Part shown: positions 45,566-52,885 of the stretch, one piece after another
Layout: every line of letters begins with the position of its first letter
Position numbering within the stretch: position 1 is the stretch's first letter
Assembly: GCF_947501785.1 (NCBI RefSeq)
Contig: NZ_CANMXB010000001.1
Coordinates: forward strand, 1,755,048 to 1,819,047
Direction of reading: 5' to 3'
Origin: an uncultured Litoreibacter sp.
GTDB lineage: Bacteria > Pseudomonadota > Alphaproteobacteria > Rhodobacterales > Rhodobacteraceae
Length of the DNA: 64,000 nt
Notes under the pieces: generated by a model
Seen by the model: the letters and a program-made list of their open reading frames with translations, nothing else
Databases searched by the model: none
Told to the model about the DNA's origin: nothing
Position numbers and translations under genes: made by a program

Positions 45566-45802
45566 ATGGCCATCCCCAACCGCACCTCCATCACCTGCCC
45601 CGCCTGCGGTGCTCATGAAGATGTGGTGATTGCGGACACCTCGGTCGGGCCACAGGGAAGAACCAGCGACACGTCGTCCTACATGATGTTCAACAGCCCG
45701 CGCTGGACCCAGACCCGCCGCGCCGGGGAAACCTATCTCAGCTGCGTCACCTGTGGGCAGAAGGATATCGCAACCTTGACTAAACTCGCGGCGCAGAACT
45801 GA
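45566..45802 (+). CDS. Small zinc-ribbon protein
   Basis: 78 residues from the ATG giving MAIPNRTSITCPACG. Cys pairs CPAC (11-14) and CVTC (about 60-63) form a probable zinc ribbon. Between them is a Ser/Thr-rich loop 'GPQGRTSDTSSYMMFNSP'. Its TGA overlaps the next start by one base. The neighbour has the same layout, so the two are likely diverged tandem copies. Function unknown. Confidence 0.6.
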   Translation: MAIPNRTSITCPACGAHEDVVIADTSVGPQGRTSDTSSYMMFNSPRWTQTRRAGETYLSCVTCGQKDIATLTKLAAQN

Positions 45803-46197
45803 TGGCCTATCTCAGCCCACCGATAACTTGCACCTGCCCAACCTGCGGCTTCAAGGGCCGTTTCGTGGTTGTCACCGGCGTCGGCCCGCAGTCGCGCAAG
45901 GGCGACATCCCCTACAAATCCTACAAATCCCCCGGCCCTTTCACCGAACATCTCGACGCGCAGGGCAAGAAAACCGGGTCGCTTCTGTGTCCCAATGACG
46001 GTACCCCCGTCTGGACCAACCAGCGCGCCGCAACCGCCTTCGGGCCGATCACGCGCGACGAGCATCAGCGCGATATGCGTCGCAGGACCCCAACCGCGCT
46101 GGGTGGTCCCAAAAACCCGTTCGGGGTCAAAGCAATAGGGCCGATGCAGCCAACATGGCTGAAACGCAAAAGCCGCAAACCAAAGCGCAGCTCATGA
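45802..46197 (+). CDS. Zinc-ribbon protein, paralogue of the preceding gene
   Basis: 131 residues. N-terminal 'CTCPTCGFKGRF', then 'GVGPQSRKGDIPYKSYKSPGPF' which parallels 'SVGPQGRTSDTSSYMMFNSP' in the preceding protein, then a single 'LLCPNDG'. The C-terminus is long and very basic (ending KRKSRKPKRSS), which could contact nucleic acid. Function unknown. Confidence 0.6.
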   Translation: MAYLSPPITCTCPTCGFKGRFVVVTGVGPQSRKGDIPYKSYKSPGPFTEHLDAQGKKTGSLLCPNDGTPVWTNQRAATAFGPITRDEHQRDMRRRTPTALGGPKNPFGVKAIGPMQPTWLKRKSRKPKRSS

Positions 46198-46595
46198 GCG
46201 AGAAGCGCACCAAACTGTCCAACTGGGTCTACCGCCTGATCCTCGGGCTCCTCATCATCGGAGCTTATCGCTACGGCCGGGAAATGATGTCGCAATTCGG
46301 GGACAGCAACCAAGGCCTGACGGGCGGCACCTATTGGTCGGTGACGCTGTCGCTGTTAAGCGGCGCGATCAGCCTCGGTGTAGCCGCTTTGGCCATGGCG
46401 CTGCGGTCAGGGGCGGTGGTTTGGCTCCTGGGATTGCAATTGGTATTGATGGTCAGCACTGTCCTGCCCGCCATGCTGGGCGCGGGGTCAGCCGGACTGC
46501 TCATCGGTGTAGCTCTGCTCCTTGTGGTCGTCGTCGGGCTAGCAGCGGCAATCTTTATCTACCTCATCCGCCGCGGGGAGATACGCCGCCCATGA
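46194..46595 (+). CDS. Small membrane protein
   Basis: 133 residues from the ATG that overlaps the upstream stop as ATGA; an alternative ATG lies 39 bases upstream inside the preceding gene. Four hydrophobic segments (near 12-30, 45-70, 72-92, 97-125), ending in a short basic tail. No family recognised. It overlaps the L,D-transpeptidase start by 4 bases, suggesting an envelope-related pair. Confidence 0.55.
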   Translation: MSEKRTKLSNWVYRLILGLLIIGAYRYGREMMSQFGDSNQGLTGGTYWSVTLSLLSGAISLGVAALAMALRSGAVVWLLGLQLVLMVSTVLPAMLGAGSAGLLIGVALLLVVVVGLAAAIFIYLIRRGEIRRP

Positions 46596-47137
46596 AGCGC
46601 TTGCTCAAATTTGGAGCGGTTATTCTCGCCTTGGGCATCGGCACCGTCGGCTACGCGCAAATCATGCTCAGGGTCGGCTCCGGCACCCCGCCCGATATGG
46701 CCCCTGCGGACCAACAGGCGGACGCGATCTTCGTGGACAAAAGCGACCGACGTCTGACGCTGCTGCGAAACGGCGAAACCATCCGCACCTACCAAATCTC
46801 CATGGGCGCGAGCCCTGAGGGCCACAAAACCCAGGAGGGCGACGAGCGCACTCCCACCGGCGCGTATGAAATCGACTGGCGCAACGGCAATTCCATCGCG
46901 CATCTGTCGCTGCACATCTCCTACCCCAACGCCGAAGACACAGCCCAAGCGCAGGCCCGCGGCGTGTCGCCCGGCGGCAATATCATGATCCACGGCATTT
47001 TGAACGGCTGGGGCTTCCTTGGCCCCTTACAGGGCTACTGGGATTGGACCAACGGCTGCATCGCGGTCACCAATGCCGAGATGCGCGAAATCTGGTCGCT
47101 GGTACCCGACGGCACCACGATCACCATCGAGGAATAG
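46592..47137 (+). CDS. L,D-transpeptidase (YkuD domain)
   Basis: 181 residues. N-terminal hydrophobic signal or anchor (about 5-23), then a YkuD domain: 'IFVDKSDRRLTLLRNGE', 'RTPTGAYEIDWRN', 'IMIHGILNGWG' and the active site 'TNGCIAVTNAEM' with the catalytic Cys and nearby His. Such enzymes make 3-3 peptidoglycan crosslinks or attach proteins to the wall in the periplasm. It sits inside the suc operon between sucB and lpd. Confidence 0.85.
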   Translation: MKRLLKFGAVILALGIGTVGYAQIMLRVGSGTPPDMAPADQQADAIFVDKSDRRLTLLRNGETIRTYQISMGASPEGHKTQEGDERTPTGAYEIDWRNGNSIAHLSLHISYPNAEDTAQAQARGVSPGGNIMIHGILNGWGFLGPLQGYWDWTNGCIAVTNAEMREIWSLVPDGTTITIEE

Positions 47138-47140
47138 CCT

Positions 47141-47551
47141 ATGACAACAGAACTCACCGTCCTCGCCCTCGCGGCCCTGTTGCAGGTGGTGCAATTCGTC
47201 CTGATGGCGGTCCCCGCCAACATGGAGCTAGGCGTCGGCAAGACGCTCAGCCCCCGCGATATGCAGCGTCTGAAAACCCCGCTGATGGATCAGGCCTCCG
47301 TCAAAACCGGCCGCCTTAACCGTGCCTTGATGAACCATTTCGAGGCGCTGACCCTCTTCACCATCGCCGTGATTGTGGTCACCCTAGGGGACCAATCTAG
47401 CGCCGTGACGCAAACCGCCGCATGGGCCTATCTTGCAGCCCGCATCCTATATGTTCCCGCCTATGCCTTCGGGTGGGTGCCGTGGCGGTCGCTCATTTGG
47501 GCGGTTGGGTTCTGCGCCACAGTGGTTATGTTACTCGCAGCGCTAATCTAA
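47141..47551 (+). CDS. MAPEG family membrane protein
   Basis: 136 residues, four transmembrane helices. Family markers: 'RLNRALMNHFEALTLF' after the first loop (R-x-x-N-x-x-E type motif) and 'AAWAYLAARILYVPAYAFGWVPWRS' later. MAPEG proteins include glutathione- and eicosanoid-related enzymes; the bacterial members are mostly uncharacterised. It lies 61 bases before lpd. Confidence 0.8.
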   Translation: MTTELTVLALAALLQVVQFVLMAVPANMELGVGKTLSPRDMQRLKTPLMDQASVKTGRLNRALMNHFEALTLFTIAVIVVTLGDQSSAVTQTAAWAYLAARILYVPAYAFGWVPWRSLIWAVGFCATVVMLLAALI

Positions 47552-47612
47552 AATCTTGTACACGCGAAACGCACGAAAAATACAAACGGCCTAACGCCTT
47601 AAGGAGACCCTC

Positions 47613-49001
47613 ATGCCCAGCTACGACGTCATCATCATCGGTTCCGGCCCCGGCGGCTATGTCTGCGCCATCCGCTGCGCGCAGCTGGGCCTGAAAACGG
47701 CCGTCGTCGAAGGGCGGGAGACGTTGGGCGGCACCTGCCTGAACGTCGGATGCATCCCGTCCAAAGCGCTGCTGCACGCCTCCCACATGCTGCACGAGGC
47801 AGAGCACAACTTTGCCGCGATGGGGCTGAAAGGCAAAGCGCCGTCGGTCGATTGGAAGCAGATGCTGTCCTACAAGGAAGATACAATCGGGCAGAACACC
47901 AAGGGCATCGAATTCCTGTTCAAAAAGAACAAGGTAGACTGGTTGAAAGGCTGGGGGTCGATCCCCGAGGCGGGCAAGGTCAAGGTCGGCGACGATGTGC
48001 ATGCCGCCAAGCACATCATCATCGCGTCAGGCTCCAAAGTGTCGACCCTTCCAGGCGTCGAGATAGACGAAAAGACCGTGGTGTCCTCCACCGGCGCGCT
48101 GGAACTGGGCAAGATCCCCAAGAAGTTGATTGTCATCGGCGCAGGCGTCATCGGGCTGGAATTGGGCAGCGTTTACAAGCGTTTGGGGTCCGAGGTGAAG
48201 GTGATCGAATTTCTCGACGCCATCACCCCCGGCATGGATGCCGAGGTTCAAAAGACCTTCCAGCGCACGCTCAAAAAGCAAGGCATCGCCTTCCAGATGG
48301 GGGCCGCCGTTCAGGGGGTCGAGGTCAAGAACAACAAGGCCAAAGTCACCTTCAAGCTGCGCAAAGACGACAGCGAGCATGTGGAAGACGCCGACACCGT
48401 GCTGGTGGCCACCGGTCGAAGCCCTTACACCAACGGGCTGGAATTGGAGGCGCTGGGCGTCGAGATGTCCAAGCGCGGGCAAATCGTGACGGACGGCCAT
48501 TACGCCACCACAGTCAAAGGCATCTACGCAATCGGCGACTGCATCGACGGGCCGATGCTGGCCCATAAGGCCGAAGATGAAGGCATGGCGATTGCCGAAA
48601 TTCTGGCCGGTCAAAAGGGCCACGTGAACTATAATGTCATCCCCGGGGTGATCTACACCCACCCCGAAGTCGCTTCTGTCGGTCAAACCGAAGAGCAGCT
48701 GAAGGAGGCCGGTATTGCCTATAACGTCGGCAAGTTCTCCTTCATGGGAAACGGCCGGGCCAAGGCCAATTTCGCGGGTGACGGCTTCGTCAAAATTCTT
48801 GCCGACAAGAGCAGCGATCGGATTTTGGGCGCGCATATCATCGGACCGATGGCGGGTGACCTGATCCATGAGATTTGCGTTGCGATGGAATTTGGCGCCG
48901 CCGCAGAGGATCTCGCGCGGACCTGTCATGCGCACCCAACCTATTCAGAAGCGGTGCGCGAAGCAGCTCTCGCCTGCGGGGACGGGCCGATCCACAGTTA
49001 A
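47613..49001 (+). CDS. lpd: Dihydrolipoamide dehydrogenase (E3)
   Basis: 462 residues. FAD-binding '[19 protein letters not shown]', redox disulfide in '[17 protein letters not shown]', NAD-binding '[20 protein letters not shown]', '[20 protein letters not shown]', and the C-terminal His-Glu pair in '[14 protein letters not shown]'. It reoxidises the lipoyl groups of the 2-oxoglutarate dehydrogenase complex. Last gene of the suc operon, overlapping the convergent gene by 4 bases. Confidence 0.95.
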   Translation: MPSYDVIIIGSGPGGYVCAIRCAQLGLKTAVVEGRETLGGTCLNVGCIPSKALLHASHMLHEAEHNFAAMGLKGKAPSVDWKQMLSYKEDTIGQNTKGIEFLFKKNKVDWLKGWGSIPEAGKVKVGDDVHAAKHIIIASGSKVSTLPGVEIDEKTVVSSTGALELGKIPKKLIVIGAGVIGLELGSVYKRLGSEVKVIEFLDAITPGMDAEVQKTFQRTLKKQGIAFQMGAAVQGVEVKNNKAKVTFKLRKDDSEHVEDADTVLVATGRSPYTNGLELEALGVEMSKRGQIVTDGHYATTVKGIYAIGDCIDGPMLAHKAEDEGMAIAEILAGQKGHVNYNVIPGVIYTHPEVASVGQTEEQLKEAGIAYNVGKFSFMGNGRAKANFAGDGFVKILADKSSDRILGAHIIGPMAGDLIHEICVAMEFGAAAEDLARTCHAHPTYSEAVREAALACGDGPIHS

Positions 49002-49759
49002 CCTTGTGGTAACACCGGCTCTTGCGGGTTTCTGAGGAGGCAGTCTTCGCGATTGCCGCCTCTGTTTTGCAAGTCGACAAGGGGGCTGTCACCCAATTTC
49101 TCTTTGGCCTGCTCGTCCGACAGAAACAGACCAAGACCAACGTCGAAATAGCAACCGTCCTCGGACTCGAAAAGCTCCAGAGAGGTAAGGAAGGGGCCGG
49201 TTTGTAGCTCCTTGGCCCAGTGCGAAGCCTCAATCTGTTGCACCGTGCCTTTCAGGTCTTCCAGCGATTCTTCGGTGATTTGCACGATATTGAACCGATT
49301 GGCTGCGGCATCTGTCAGCGTATTCACCGCAGAGATGCCTTCATCAGGGAACGTGTCGGAAAGTCGGTTCAGCGTCTGAATGGAATTTGAAAATTCCTCT
49401 GAAAACGACCCGAAATGGCCAAGGGCATAACTTGCTTCCTGCGCCGCCATGCGAATTCTGAGATATCCCAGATCAATGATCTTTTGCGCATCGGCGATGC
49501 CTTGCGTGAGGTCCATCTTGTCGGCTTCCAGCGCTACGATGTCATTCGACAGCTGCGTGCGCTGCGTGTCGAAATAGCCGCTGACCCAGGCGGTAAAAAC
49601 GCCGGCGAGGGCAATTAGGACCGGGGTCATGCTTCCCAGATATCCGGGGCGTTTCCACCACGACAATGACACTTGTTCAATCTCGGCACGCAGCTTTTCG
49701 TTCTCCAGCCGCTGCCGTTCCAAATCCAATTCTTGTGTTGCTGCTTCAAAATCCGTCAT
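48998..49759 (-). CDS. Membrane protein with coiled coil, unknown function
   Basis: 253 residues from the ATG giving [12 protein letters not shown]. An N-terminal Glu/Lys/Arg-rich coiled coil (about 5-33, '[17 protein letters not shown]') precedes one transmembrane segment (about 43-62, '[19 protein letters not shown]'). A long, mostly helical domain follows. No enzyme motif is visible. The layout suggests a scaffold or sensor anchored in the inner membrane. Confidence 0.6.
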   Translation of the reverse strand: MTDFEAATQELDLERQRLENEKLRAEIEQVSLSWWKRPGYLGSMTPVLIALAGVFTAWVSGYFDTQRTQLSNDIVALEADKMDLTQGIADAQKIIDLGYLRIRMAAQEASYALGHFGSFSEEFSNSIQTLNRLSDTFPDEGISAVNTLTDAAANRFNIVQITEESLEDLKGTVQQIEASHWAKELQTGPFLTSLELFESEDGCYFDVGLGLFLSDEQAKEKLGDSPLVDLQNRGGNREDCLLRNPQEPVLPQG

Positions 49760-49935
49760 CGCGCCACCTCGCCGCAAATGGGGGCACTGTACCCCATCAC
49801 CGCGCAATCTTCTAATGGTTGGCCGATCGCAGACCCAAAGGTTCCCCGCGGGGAACCCGGAAAGGAGTTGTTAAGCACTGATTTCGTTGAGAAATTCTGG
49901 ACGTCGTTAACGTCTCGTTTACGAAGTATCCAAGG

Positions 49936-50586
49936 TCACTGCGCCAGCATGCGCAACCCTTGTGTAACGTCAGCGCGCACCGTCAGCCTGACGCCGGGCT
50001 CGTCGCCCGCCTTTAGCGCCGCCACGATACGTTTGTGATGTTGTGGCGTAGTGGTGCGGTTCAATCGTCCGTACAGGTCGCACATGGTGGGCCCCATTTG
50101 CAGCCAGACGGTTTCAGCCATGGCCAGCATCGCAGGGGCCTGGGCGCGCAGATAAAGCGTGCGGTGGAAGTCGAGATTCGCCCGGATATAGCCCGGCGCA
50201 TCATGGCGCGCGATGACCTGCGCAATCGTGCTGTTGATGCTCTCCAGCCGTTCGATCAACGCAAAATGCGCGCGAGGGATGGCGCGGGCGGCCAGCTCGG
50301 GCTCCAAGAGCGCGCGGATGGCGGCAAGTTCTTCGATCCGCTCATTGGACAGCTCTGGCGTTGTGATGCGGCCCGACGAGGACAGTGACAGCGCCCCTTC
50401 CGCTACCAGACGGCGCACCGCTTCGCGGGCCGGGGTCATGGAGACGCCGAACTCCTTGCCGATGCCGCGCAGGGTCATGGCTTTGCCCGGCTTGACCTCG
50501 CCATACATGATCTGACTGCGCAGGCTGCGGTAGACCATGTCATTGGCCGCGCCGGTGGGTTGGGAGGTTTTGGATTGGATCAACAT
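49936..50586 (-). CDS. GntR-family transcriptional regulator (FCD type), possible AkgR
   Basis: 216 residues. N-terminal winged helix ('LRGIGKEFGVSMTPAREAVRRLVAEG', about 38-63) and a C-terminal FCD effector domain with metal-binding-type positions ('DFHRTLYL' near 135 and 'HHKRIVAALKAGD' near 185). A perfect TTGTGATCACAA lies 8 bases before its ATG. The same core occurs in pairs before sdhC and sucC. From memory, a GntR-family regulator called AkgR controls TCA-cycle genes in Rhodobacter sphaeroides; this gene is a candidate equivalent, by site sharing and location next to the TCA cluster. Not proven. Confidence 0.8.
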   Translation of the reverse strand: MLIQSKTSQPTGAANDMVYRSLRSQIMYGEVKPGKAMTLRGIGKEFGVSMTPAREAVRRLVAEGALSLSSSGRITTPELSNERIEELAAIRALLEPELAARAIPRAHFALIERLESINSTIAQVIARHDAPGYIRANLDFHRTLYLRAQAPAMLAMAETVWLQMGPTMCDLYGRLNRTTTPQHHKRIVAALKAGDEPGVRLTVRADVTQGLRMLAQ

Positions 50587-50593
50587 GGGGTCT

Positions 50594-50605
50594 TTGTGAT
50601 CACAA
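50594..50605. promoter_or_regulatory. Perfect TTGTGATCACAA palindrome at the GntR gene start
   Basis: A 12-base perfect palindrome ending 8 bases from the start codon, positioned to block translation initiation or transcription. It is the fullest version of the GTGATCAC core that is paired in the sdhC and sucC promoters. It lies in the 39-base interval between the GntR gene and the YgjP-like gene. Confidence 0.6.
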
Positions 50606-50625
50606 CCGCCCCCATGGTCAAGCGC

Positions 50626-51312
50626 TCAGAACTGGAACCGGTGCAGCGCACCGCCATTGTCGCGCAACCATTTGCGATGGGCTTTATACCCCGGCATCAC
50701 GGCGGCAACATTTGCCCAATACGCGGCTGAATGGTTCATCTCGGCCAGATGGCAGACCTCGTGCGCGGCGACGTAGTCCAGCACCTCAACGGGGGCGAGG
50801 ATCAACCGCCACGAATACATCAGATTACCCTCCGACGTGCAGGACCCCCAGCGGGACCGGGTGTCTCGCAATGTAATCTTGCCAAACTCCCGCCCGATCA
50901 GGCCGGCGTAATGCTGCGAGGCTGCAGACAAACGGTCCCGCGCGAGGTTTTTCAGAAACGCCCTTATGCGCGGCGCGGTTTTGTCTGCGCCATATGGCAC
51001 TTCGACCCAATGTGGATGCAGTTTGACGACGCGGGTTGCGGTCTCGACGATCTGGCGCTCGGCCCCCTCGATGGGGATCATCGCGCCGGGCTCAACAACT
51101 GCCAAGTCAGGCTGCTTGTCGAGGTGCTTTCTGATCCACCCCTCTTTTTCGCGCAGAAACCCCTGCGCCTCGGACGCGGATGAAAAGCGCGGCAAGGTCA
51201 GCGACACTTTGCCGTCCACGCCCGAGATGCGCAGCGACAAACGCTTCGCGCGGGCGGAGCGTTTTACATTCACGTCAATCGGGGGCTGCCCAAGCTGGAT
51301 GATCTGCGTCAC
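50626..51312 (-). CDS. YgjP-like (M48-type, DUF45) metallopeptidase
   Basis: 228 residues with a GTG start. Family markers: 'WIRKHLDKQP', 'RDTRSRWGSCTSEGNLMYSWRLILAP' and the zinc site 'AAHEVCHLAEMNHSAAYW' (HExxH plus a following His), then 'AHRKWLRDNG'. Cytosolic; YgjP proteins are probable zinc peptidases with unknown targets. It lies just upstream of the GntR gene on the same strand. Confidence 0.85.
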   Translation of the reverse strand: MTQIIQLGQPPIDVNVKRSARAKRLSLRISGVDGKVSLTLPRFSSASEAQGFLREKEGWIRKHLDKQPDLAVVEPGAMIPIEGAERQIVETATRVVKLHPHWVEVPYGADKTAPRIRAFLKNLARDRLSAASQHYAGLIGREFGKITLRDTRSRWGSCTSEGNLMYSWRLILAPVEVLDYVAAHEVCHLAEMNHSAAYWANVAAVMPGYKAHRKWLRDNGGALHRFQF

Positions 51313-51450
51313 CTACGCCTGCTCCTACATGTTGCAATCTGATAATAGGCCCTTATTTGCCCTGTGCAAACTAGGGAAAGGCTTTACACGCCTGCGCCCT
51401 TGTGGCAACTGGCTCCAACCTGTTTAAAAACACCGCATATGAGGACGATC

Positions 51451-51798
51451 ATGCCCAAAGAAGAATGGGGCGTAAAACGCGTTTGCCCGAACTGCTCGGT
51501 CCGGTTTTACGATCTGCAGAACGACCCGATGACCTGCCCGTCCTGCGCGCATGAGATGACGCTTGAAAGCCTAACCGGCAACAAGTCCCGCACCATGAAG
51601 GCCGACAAGGCCGACGCACAGAACAAAGACAATGCCGACGCCGTCACCGATGACGACGAAGTGGTTTTGGATGACGACGCGGAAGATGACGCGGATGACG
51701 TCGATCTGGGTGACGACGTTCTGGATGATGACGACGACGACACCGTCAGCCTGGACGAGCTGGCCGACGTGGCATCGGATGACGACGACGATTCCTAA
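51451..51798 (+). CDS. TIGR02300 / FYDLN-acid family protein
   Basis: 115 residues from the ATG giving MPKEEWGVKRVCPNC. A zinc-ribbon-like N-terminus (CPNC and CPSC) encloses 'RFYDLQNDP', the family's FYDLN-type motif. The C-terminal half is almost entirely Asp/Glu/Val/Ala, extremely acidic. Conserved in alphaproteobacteria; function unknown. The acidic tail arises from GAT/GAC repeats in the DNA. Confidence 0.85.
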   Translation: MPKEEWGVKRVCPNCSVRFYDLQNDPMTCPSCAHEMTLESLTGNKSRTMKADKADAQNKDNADAVTDDDEVVLDDDAEDDADDVDLGDDVLDDDDDDTVSLDELADVASDDDDDS

Positions 51799-51900
51799 GT
51801 GGTTTCGTCAGACAAGATTTGGCCGCGCGGGCCACGGATTTTTTGCTTGAACTGATCCGCCGCGCCGCCTAAACCACCCCTCGCGGCTATCGCCGCTTCA

Positions 51901-51976
51901 GGGCCCTTAGCTCAGCTGGGAGAGCGCCTGCATGGCATGCAGGAGGTCAGCGGTTCGATCCCGCTAGGGTCCACCA
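51901..51976 (+). tRNA. tRNA-Ala (anticodon GGC)
   Basis: A full cloverleaf can be folded. The acceptor stem is GGGCCCT/AGGGTCC with one G-U pair, the D-stem GCTC/GAGC, the anticodon stem CCTGC/GCAGG with loop ATGGCAT, and the T-arm AGCGG-TTCGATC-CCGCT. The encoded end is ACCA. The anticodon GGC reads GCC and GCU alanine codons. Confidence 0.97.
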
Positions 51977-52040
51977 ACTTCCCCAGATTCCGGTTTTCAT
52001 GGCGCTGGACGCGGCTTCTTTGCACCGTCATTGTGCCGCC

Positions 52041-52811
52041 ATGGAACTTAGCAAAAATCCGTTCACCCACGCCATTGCGGCGGGGCAGAAACAAGTCGGT
52101 CTGTGGGTCACGCTTTTGGGCGGCTTTCAGGCCGAGGTCGTGGCGGCATCCGATTTCGATTGGGTGGTGCTGGATATGGAGCATTCGCCCAATGACATGC
52201 AATCGGTGCTTGGCCAGCTGCAGGCGTTTGAGCGCAGCGGTGCCACGGCGCTGGTCAGGCCGCAGACCAACGATCCGGTGCTGGTAAAGCGGCTTCTGGA
52301 TTTGGGCGCGCCGGGGCTGGTCTTTCCGATGGTGCAGACGGTTGAGGAATGCGAATTGGCCGTGGCCTCGACACGTTACCCGCCACGCGGGATGCGCGGG
52401 TTCAGCGGCTCGCATCGCGGCAACCGGTTCGGGCGGATCAAGGATTATGCGACCAAGGTCGAGGATGAGACGACCGTCATTATTCAGCTTGAAACCCGCG
52501 AGGCGATTGAGCGAGCGGAGGAGATTGCCGCTGTTGACGGGGTCTCTGGCATCTTTTTCGGCCCCGCCGATATTGCGGCGGATATTGGACTGTTGGGCCA
52601 ACCAATGCACCCCGACGTGTGGGAGCTGATTTGGACGACAGCGTCCAAGCTGATTGCCAAGGGCATGCCCGTGGGCACGCTGGTCGTGGACGGGCCTTTT
52701 GCCAGCAAGCTGCTTAACGATGGCTTCACCTTTGTGGCCTGCGGCACCGATGCCGCGATTCTAAGCCGTGGCGCGGATGCGCTAGCAGCCTCGGTGAAAG
52801 AGACGCTTTAA
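52041..52811 (+). CDS. HpcH/HpaI family aldolase
   Basis: 256 residues from the ATG giving MELSKNPFTHAIAAG; a start 14 codons upstream is also open, and neither has a clear ribosome site. Class II pyruvate-aldolase features: 'DFDWVVLDMEHSPND', 'ALVRPQTNDPVLVKRLLD', 'GAPGLVFPMVQTVEE', 'TRYPPRGMRGF', 'QLETREAIE' (metal-binding Glu) and 'FGPADIAADIG'. Such enzymes cleave 2-keto-3-deoxy sugar acids or hydroxy-keto-acids to pyruvate plus an aldehyde. The substrate is unknown. Confidence 0.8.
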   Translation: MELSKNPFTHAIAAGQKQVGLWVTLLGGFQAEVVAASDFDWVVLDMEHSPNDMQSVLGQLQAFERSGATALVRPQTNDPVLVKRLLDLGAPGLVFPMVQTVEECELAVASTRYPPRGMRGFSGSHRGNRFGRIKDYATKVEDETTVIIQLETREAIERAEEIAAVDGVSGIFFGPADIAADIGLLGQPMHPDVWELIWTTASKLIAKGMPVGTLVVDGPFASKLLNDGFTFVACGTDAAILSRGADALAASVKETL

Positions 52812-52830
52812 CCCGCCCCCTATCAAACAC

Positions 52831-52872
52831 AAAAAGGCCCGGCGGGTTTCCCCCTGCCGGGCCTTTTTTTTG
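52831..52872. terminator. Strong bidirectional intrinsic terminator
   Basis: A GGCCCGGC/GCCGGGCC stem (52836-52863) is preceded by five A and followed by eight T, so it works in both directions. It sits between the convergent aldolase and TRAP permease genes. Confidence 0.9.
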
Positions 52873-52885
52873 TTCGCGCCCGGCG

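Noticed and set aside
51640-51795. GAT/GAC repeat as a simple-sequence repeat locus
   Set aside because: It encodes the acidic tail expected of the FYDLN family and is interrupted by other codons.
51901-51976. tRNA-Ala as an integration site for a mobile element
   Set aside because: No integrase, no repeat of the tRNA 3' end, and ordinary genes on both sides.
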